Below are positions 6,923 to 10,683 of a stretch of 10,683 bases of DNA, piece after piece (within the stretch, counting starts at the first letter, position 1; each line of letters begins with the position of its first letter). Source of the DNA: an uncultured Bacteroidales bacterium (lineage in GTDB: Bacteria; Bacteroidota; Bacteroidia; Bacteroidales; P3); assembly GCA_947174375.1 (NCBI GenBank), contig CAMWIS010000045.1, positions 1 through 10,683 on the forward strand, written 5' to 3'. Below the pieces are notes generated by a model. That model was not told the origin of the DNA, made no database searches, and was given only the letters and a program-made list of their open reading frames with translations. The position numbers and the translations under genes are program-made.

Positions 6923-8566
6923 TTAGAGAATCATAACTTTGTGTATGGCGGTCGCGCCGGCTTTGGCCACGCGCAACACATGGAAGCCTTTGTAGCCGCT
7001 TACGTTCAGCGTCTTGCGGCCGCTTTCCATGCGGAACGCCTCCACTACGGCGCCGGCCATGTTCGACAGTGTCACGTCGTAGGTGCCTTCGCCGGTTATC
7101 TCCACATACAGCGTTTCGGCGGCCGGGTTCGGATAGACGTCCACCTGCGCGTCCAACAACAGGTTGAGCCGTTCGATGAACGTGTCGTCGGTGGTGTCGG
7201 GTTCGGGCGCCGGCGTTTTGGTGCCGGAGGCATAGTGTACGGTTATTTCGTGAAGCGGCGGGTTGTTGGCGCGCAGAATCTCGGTGCCGTAGCGGTCGTG
7301 TACCTCAAGGCTGTATCGGTCGGCCGGCGCCCAGTTGCCGTCTTCGAGCGTAAAGACTTGCGAGCGCGTGCCGTCGCCGTATTCGTTGAACTCAAATTCA
7401 AATTTGTCGGTGGCGTAGCGTTCTACGGTCACATTGTAGTAGATGTAACCGTTGCAGACGCCCTGTTCGTTGAAGAAGTAGCGGAGCGCAACCGTAAGGC
7501 CCCATTCGCCAGACTCCCATTCCTCGTGCGCCACGCTGTCCTTGACGCCTTCATCGTTGTAGTAATAGAATTCGCGGGAATTGTTTTCCAGATGCCCGTA
7601 AGCCCCGTCGTAAATCTTCGTCAGGCGGCCGGTGTTGCGGCCCGTTTCATTGAAGAAGTAGGTTTCGGTGGCCGTCGTATCCCATGTGCCGGTGGAGTCG
7701 GTATAATAGAAAATCAGGTAGTCGGTCAAGTCGCCCCGTTCGTTGTAAAAATTGTCGTAGCGGTAGGTGGGGCCATATACGCCGGAAACATCGTTGAACA
7801 TACAGCCGAGTTCCGATGCGAGGCGGTCGTTTTCGTAGGTGCGGTAGATGCTACGGAACGGGAACCACTCCGTACCGGTCCAAAAATACGATTCATAGCG
7901 GATTTCGCGGCCCTGCCGGTCGTAGGCGTAGTCGGTCTTCATGGTTTTCTTCCAGGCCTCGCCCCCGATGACGTAGGGGTCGGGCTCTTCCTGAAGGCTC
8001 GATATAAGCTGGTTATCCTTGTTGTAAGTATAGGTAAAACGGGAGGTCTTTGTCCAAGTGTCCGTTTGGGTGTTCCAAGTCATGTTCAGCAATTCGGTGC
8101 GGCGTGCCCGTTTGTCGTAGGACGATATTTTGCAGGCGTTCGGCATAAAGATGCCGTCTTTCGCATAGTAATAATAACTGGTCGTGGTATCGACCAAATC
8201 CCATTGGTTGTAAGAGGAAACAATCCGCTGCGACGGCAACCAAACGTCTTCAGCGATATATTGCAAGGCTTCCTGGGCAAGCGTGTTGCCGCGGTCGTCA
8301 TAAGTATATACATATTGGCCGTAGATACTGCCCCCGTCGGCTTTGGAGCAGGCACCCACCGAGGAGGCTTTGCTCATCACGACGGTATCGGGATGCGTCC
8401 AGGGGATGAGCTCGTCCGAACCCTCTTTGGGCGTCGTTTTAAAGGCGTTGACGGTCGAAGCGTCCAATCCTTCCAAACGGAAGACCGGGCTTTCCGCTTC
8501 CGGCGTCTGGGCATACAGGCCGCCCGTCAGCAGAAGACAGGCAGACATAAGTAAGTTTTTTTTCAT
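6923..8566 (-). CDS. T9SS-exported protein with about twelve tandem ~30-residue Tyr/Trp-rich repeats
   Basis: This 547-residue protein has a signal peptide (MKKNLLMSACLLLTGGLYA-Q, cut near residue 19), a short N-terminal segment, a repeat region at residues 83-437, a linker with TPAPEPDTTDDT (451-462) and a T9SS type A sorting domain at 476-547 (VDVYPNPAAETLYVEI, then a FHVLRV strand and the end IHKVMIL). The repeats carry an aromatic-x-[YF]-[NDE]-x-x-G core (YVYTYDDRG, FTYTYNKDN, YFFNETG, YFFNEQG) and usually a Trp near the end. This recalls YD/RHS-type beta-strand repeats but with a longer unit, and neither an RHS core nor a toxin end is present. ATG at 8564-8566 is chosen because the signal peptide starts there; no Shine-Dalgarno is seen. 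It begins 23 bases after the T-run of a strong terminator and ends 17 bases before the 2239-residue gene. Its role is probably surface binding or structural; no enzyme motif is visible. Confidence 0.92.
   Translation of the reverse strand: MKKNLLMSACLLLTGGLYAQTPEAESPVFRLEGLDASTVNAFKTTPKEGSDELIPWTHPDTVVMSKASSVGACSKADGGSIYGQYVYTYDDRGNTLAQEALQYIAEDVWLPSQRIVSSYNQWDLVDTTTSYYYYAKDGIFMPNACKISSYDKRARRTELLNMTWNTQTDTWTKTSRFTYTYNKDNQLISSLQEEPDPYVIGGEAWKKTMKTDYAYDRQGREIRYESYFWTGTEWFPFRSIYRTYENDRLASELGCMFNDVSGVYGPTYRYDNFYNERGDLTDYLIFYYTDSTGTWDTTATETYFFNETGRNTGRLTKIYDGAYGHLENNSREFYYYNDEGVKDSVAHEEWESGEWGLTVALRYFFNEQGVCNGYIYYNVTVERYATDKFEFEFNEYGDGTRSQVFTLEDGNWAPADRYSLEVHDRYGTEILRANNPPLHEITVHYASGTKTPAPEPDTTDDTFIERLNLLLDAQVDVYPNPAAETLYVEITGEGTYDVTLSNMAGAVVEAFRMESGRKTLNVSGYKGFHVLRVAKAGATAIHKVMIL
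7256..8320 (-). repeat. About twelve tandem ~30-residue protein repeats (residues 83-437)
   Basis: Unit starts are at about residues 83, 113, 144, 175, 209, 238, 268, 299, 329, 359, 387 and 416, with lengths of 28-34. Each unit begins with two or three aromatic residues in a strand, then [YF]-[NDE]-x-x-G or a near variant, and most close with W-x-x-[TPS]. The copies are diverged at protein level and the DNA shows no long identical blocks, so the array is old rather than freshly duplicated. Confidence 0.7.
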
Positions 8567-8589
8567 GGTTATATCAGGTTGTCTGTTTT

Positions 8590-8649
8590 AAAAAAAACAA
8601 GCCGACCGGCGCAGCGGCGCGGTTTACGCGCCGCTGCAACTGCCGGCTT
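8590..8649 (-). terminator. Strong intrinsic terminator between the first and second exported-protein genes
   Basis: The inner stem is a perfect 11 base pairs (8611-8621 with 8627-8637, loop GTTTA). The outer stem is 6 base pairs (8599-8604 with 8644-8649), and a partly paired internal loop lies between them. On the minus strand the hairpin is followed by G and then eight or more T (8597-8590). It begins 11 bases after the TAG stop of the 657-residue frame (8660-8662). It fits a classical Rho-independent terminator for that gene. Only 23 bases (8567-8589) separate the T-run from the next start codon. Confidence 0.88.
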
Positions 8650-8659
8650 GGGAAAGGGA

Positions 8660-10633
8660 CTAACGTACTACAATCTTCTTGGCGTCAAACGAGCCATCGG
8701 CGCCGAGGCGGCGGACGATGTAGAGTTTGCTCTTGGCCACGCTCAGACGGAGTTCGGCACCCGTGCAGAGCGCCGCACCGCAGAGACGGCCGTTGAGGTC
8801 GTAGATGTCGTAGCGGTCGCCGTTGATACCCTTGATGACAATGGCACCGTCTTCGGCGAAGATGGCCCACTGGGCGGCTTTCAGGTTCTCGTTGGCGGTC
8901 TTTTCGCGGAATTCAGCCGTCAAGGTAACGTCTTTTTCCACTTTGAACTTGTAGGTGGCTTCTTTCGAAACTTCCTTGTCGCCTTCTTTCCAGGCCACGA
9001 ACTCGTATTTTTCGGCATCCGTCACCACGGCTTTCACCTCTATTTCGGTGCCTTCCTCAAACGTGCCGGCGCCTTCCACCGTACCCCAGGCTTCGTTGTT
9101 GGATTTCAGCGTTACGGTGTATTCTACCTTCACATTCGGGTCTTTGGAAGCGAAGACGGCCTTGACGGTCACATCGGAGGCCGGCATGCTGAAGCCGTAA
9201 ATGGCTACGCTGTCTTTGTCAACGCCATACAGTATCAACTTGGCGCGTTCGGCCTCGGTCAGTTTCTGGTCGTTCTTGAGAAATTCCACAAACTTGTAGC
9301 CGGGCTTGGCCTCGGCGGTTACCGTAATCTGGTCGCCTGCCAGGTATTCGCCTGCGGGCTGGCCGTAGCTCATGATGGTACCCATCTTGTCGTTGTTGAC
9401 CGTGTAGGCCAGCGTGTAGCGTTCGCCATCGCGCATATCGGCGATAAACGAGGTTTGCTTGCGGCTGCGGTCGGCGTACATGATTTCGAACAGATAGGTG
9501 TAGCTCGTGGGCGTCTTAACCGTATCGGTGTAAGCGACGGGCAGTTCGGCGGCCGCGAAACTATAAATTGTATCGGTTCTTTCACCCGTGGCTTCCCAGG
9601 TTTTCAAAGACGCGCCATTGCCCGATTCGGTCGTCAGTTTGCGGCTCAGCGTGATTTTGCTGATGTTGTCCGAACCTTCCGGCCAGCTCCAGCTCAGTTT
9701 CAAGGAGTCGAAATTGGCGTTCCATGCGGCCTTGAAGTCGGTCGGCAACATGCGGTTGTCGGGCGCTTCCACGAATTTATATTTCAAATCGCTTGCCGAG
9801 ATGGCGAGCGTGGCGCCGCTTACGGTGTATTCCTTGGATACCGGCTCGATGCTCGGATGGGTCATCTTGAAGAGTACTTTCGTGCCCGCCAAAGATTGGA
9901 ACGAGAAATTCTCAATCCAGCCAAACTTCTCTTTCGGTTGCGTCCGTTCCGCTAATTTAATTGTGCCGTCGCTGTTCCAGATGGAGAGTTCGGCGCCGTC
10001 GAAAGGTTCGAATTTATTGTTTTTGGGGTTGGTGGCACCGATCATACCGCTTACGGTAACGGTCAGTTCCGCGGCTTCCAGCGAGATGGCGTCAACCGTA
10101 ACGTCTTCCAATTCGTCCGACACGGTCACTTCAACGGATTTGGGCTCATAGCCGGCGCAGTTGACCGTCAGCGTATAGGTGCCGGCCGCTACGCCCTGGA
10201 ATTTGTAGTTGCCGTTTATAATCTCGGCGTCGTTGTAATAGGCGCCATCCTTGGTCAGCGTAACCTGGCCGCTCTTGACCGGCGTTACGGTACCGCTTAC
10301 GTTGCAGGCGATCTTGCTTACCGTGAGGTCTTTCGTGGCTTCGGCAGGCATATCGGACCGAACGCTGACATAGGTGTTGGCGGGAAGCGCGTAGTTGTAA
10401 GGTACGGAAACCTTGTAGGTGGCATCGTATTTGGCGTCGGTTTCAATGAGGAAGAGGTGCATGGAGCCACCGGCGGCCACGGGCACGTCGTTGAACGTGT
10501 ACTTATACACGTTTCCGTCTTTGACGATAGGCGTGCTCATCACTTCCAGGTCGCGGACGGTCCGCAAACCGATTTGCACGTCTTCGCCCACGCCTTCCGG
10601 CATCGTGACGGTGCCTGAGAGTTTGATGAGCAC
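8660..10633 (-). CDS. C-terminal part of a large exported protein with Ig-like, Fn3 and InlB-type repeat domains
   Basis: The open segment is 657 residues from a GTG at 10631-10633, which is unlikely to be the real start: there is no signal peptide and the first residues (LIKLSGTVTM) are already mid-domain. A TAA lies just upstream, at 10637-10639, and coding seems to continue beyond it in the same frame. Domains: Ig/CnaB-like 2-105; carboxypeptidase-regulatory-like 106-184 (VSGTVTPVKSGQVTL, AAGTYTLTVNCAGYEP); a third Ig-like 187-285; Fn3-like 296-396; two InlB/'bacterial repeat' units at 404-495 and 504-576 (GYKFVEF, MPASDVTVKAVF; YEFVAWKEGD, VTLTAEF); and a C-terminal domain 585-657 (RYDIYDLNGRL, LYIVRR, KKIVVR). 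That end resembles a T9SS sorting domain but lacks PNP. It is followed by a strong terminator. A surface adhesin or scaffold role is inferred; no enzyme domain is seen. Confidence 0.8.
   Translation of the reverse strand: MLIKLSGTVTMPEGVGEDVQIGLRTVRDLEVMSTPIVKDGNVYKYTFNDVPVAAGGSMHLFLIETDAKYDATYKVSVPYNYALPANTYVSVRSDMPAEATKDLTVSKIACNVSGTVTPVKSGQVTLTKDGAYYNDAEIINGNYKFQGVAAGTYTLTVNCAGYEPKSVEVTVSDELEDVTVDAISLEAAELTVTVSGMIGATNPKNNKFEPFDGAELSIWNSDGTIKLAERTQPKEKFGWIENFSFQSLAGTKVLFKMTHPSIEPVSKEYTVSGATLAISASDLKYKFVEAPDNRMLPTDFKAAWNANFDSLKLSWSWPEGSDNISKITLSRKLTTESGNGASLKTWEATGERTDTIYSFAAAELPVAYTDTVKTPTSYTYLFEIMYADRSRKQTSFIADMRDGERYTLAYTVNNDKMGTIMSYGQPAGEYLAGDQITVTAEAKPGYKFVEFLKNDQKLTEAERAKLILYGVDKDSVAIYGFSMPASDVTVKAVFASKDPNVKVEYTVTLKSNNEAWGTVEGAGTFEEGTEIEVKAVVTDAEKYEFVAWKEGDKEVSKEATYKFKVEKDVTLTAEFREKTANENLKAAQWAIFAEDGAIVIKGINGDRYDIYDLNGRLCGAALCTGAELRLSVAKSKLYIVRRLGADGSFDAKKIVVR
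8663..8881 (-). other. Sorting-domain-like C-terminus lacking the PNP motif
   Basis: Residues 585-657 have the strand order and the closing basic KKIVVR of T9SS C-terminal domains, including a YDIYDLNGRL strand and turn and an LYIVRR strand. The usual YPNP opening is replaced by WAIFAEDGAIVIKGINGD. It could be a divergent T9SS signal or one of the related Bacteroidales C-terminal domains of unknown function (a DUF6383-like domain is one possibility). Confidence 0.55.
8906..9424 (-). repeat. Two InlB-type 'bacterial repeat' domains in tandem
   Basis: Residues 404-495 and 504-576 share the order YT-[LV], a short strand ending in GT-[IV], a [GE]-[EG]-[DT]-[QE]-I-[TE]-V-x-A strand, a [YE]-[KE]-F-V-[EA]-[FW] strand and a closing DVT-[VL]-[KT]-A-[VE]-F strand. 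This is the pattern of small beta-grasp-like repeat domains found in many bacterial surface proteins. The first copy carries an extra stretch (about 458-478). Confidence 0.7.
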
Positions 10634-10636
10634 CGG

Positions 10637-10683
10637 TTACAGACCGGGGAGGTAGATGGTGGTGTCGCGGTATCTTATAAACA
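10637..10683 (-). pseudogene. In-frame stop and upstream continuation of the 657-residue frame (runs off the window)
   Basis: Read on the minus strand in the same frame as 8660-10633, bases 10640-10681 give FIRYRDTTIYLPGL, then TAA (10637-10639), then PVLIKLSGTV. Nine codons in a row here end in C, matching the codon bias of the gene, while the other two frames look less coding-like. The simplest reading is one longer gene interrupted by a nonsense codon. It may be a true pseudogene, a strain-specific mutation or a base error. Only 14 upstream codons are visible. Confidence 0.5.

Noticed and set aside
7256..8320. A polymorphic RHS toxin or contact-dependent system suggested by YD-like repeats.
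   Set aside because: There is no RHS core, no variable toxin tip and no immunity gene. The protein ends in a T9SS sorting domain and is followed at once by another adhesin-type gene.
8660..8689. A possible promoter on the minus strand: TTTG (8686-8689), 18 bases, then TACGTTAG (8660-8667), close to the Bacteroidota TTTG / TAnnTTTG pattern.
   Set aside because: The spacing is slightly short, one key T of the second box is missing, and both boxes lie in the last codons of a coding frame, so chance is likely. It is kept only as a possible source of transcripts crossing the 8590-8649 hairpin.
10631..10633. GTG as a genuine start codon for the 657-residue frame.
   Set aside because: It would give a protein starting inside an Ig-like strand with no signal peptide, and coding-like sequence continues upstream in the same frame after a single stop.

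Overview
The window comes from a Bacteroidota genome, most likely order Bacteroidales. Three things point there: cargo-type C-terminal sorting domains of the type IX secretion system (T9SS), gingipain/HagA-like 'cleaved adhesin' jelly-rolls and carboxypeptidase-regulatory-like domains, and start codons preceded by A-rich stretches instead of a Shine-Dalgarno sequence. The DNA is fairly GC-rich with G/C favoured at third codon positions. A Tannerella- or Porphyromonas-like relative would fit, but the genus cannot be fixed from this sequence.

Layout: the last 27 codons of an unrecognised plus-strand gene enter from the left (1-86). It meets a minus-strand block head-on, with an intrinsic terminator between them (101-154) that reads for the minus strand. 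Everything else is a minus-strand series of three large predicted exported proteins. In order of transcription (right to left) these are: (i) the C-terminal 657 residues of a multidomain protein (8660-10633), whose frame is broken by an in-frame TAA at 10637-10639 and seems to continue beyond the right edge; (ii) a 547-residue protein (6923-8566) made of about twelve tandem ~30-residue Tyr/Trp-rich repeats plus a T9SS sorting domain; (iii) a 2239-residue giant (186-6905) of fibronectin type III (Fn3), jelly-roll, beta-propeller and carboxypeptidase-regulatory modules plus a T9SS sorting domain. A very strong terminator (8590-8649) lies between (i) and (ii). Genes (ii) and (iii) are 17 bases apart and very probably co-transcribed.

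The proteins look like a surface-exposed or secreted adhesin-type set: signal peptides where the N-terminus is visible, sorting domains at the C-terminus, and only beta-rich binding or scaffold folds between, with no recognisable catalytic domain. The most striking feature is in the 2239-residue protein. Five of its six Fn3 domains are split at the same place (after the second strand, with the 'GYNLYRNN'-like strand resuming later), and each split holds a whole foreign domain: a jelly-roll (twice), a beta-propeller (once) or an unnamed domain (twice). A second propeller is apparently nested in another Ig-like domain. No mobile element, CRISPR array, tRNA or rRNA was seen.
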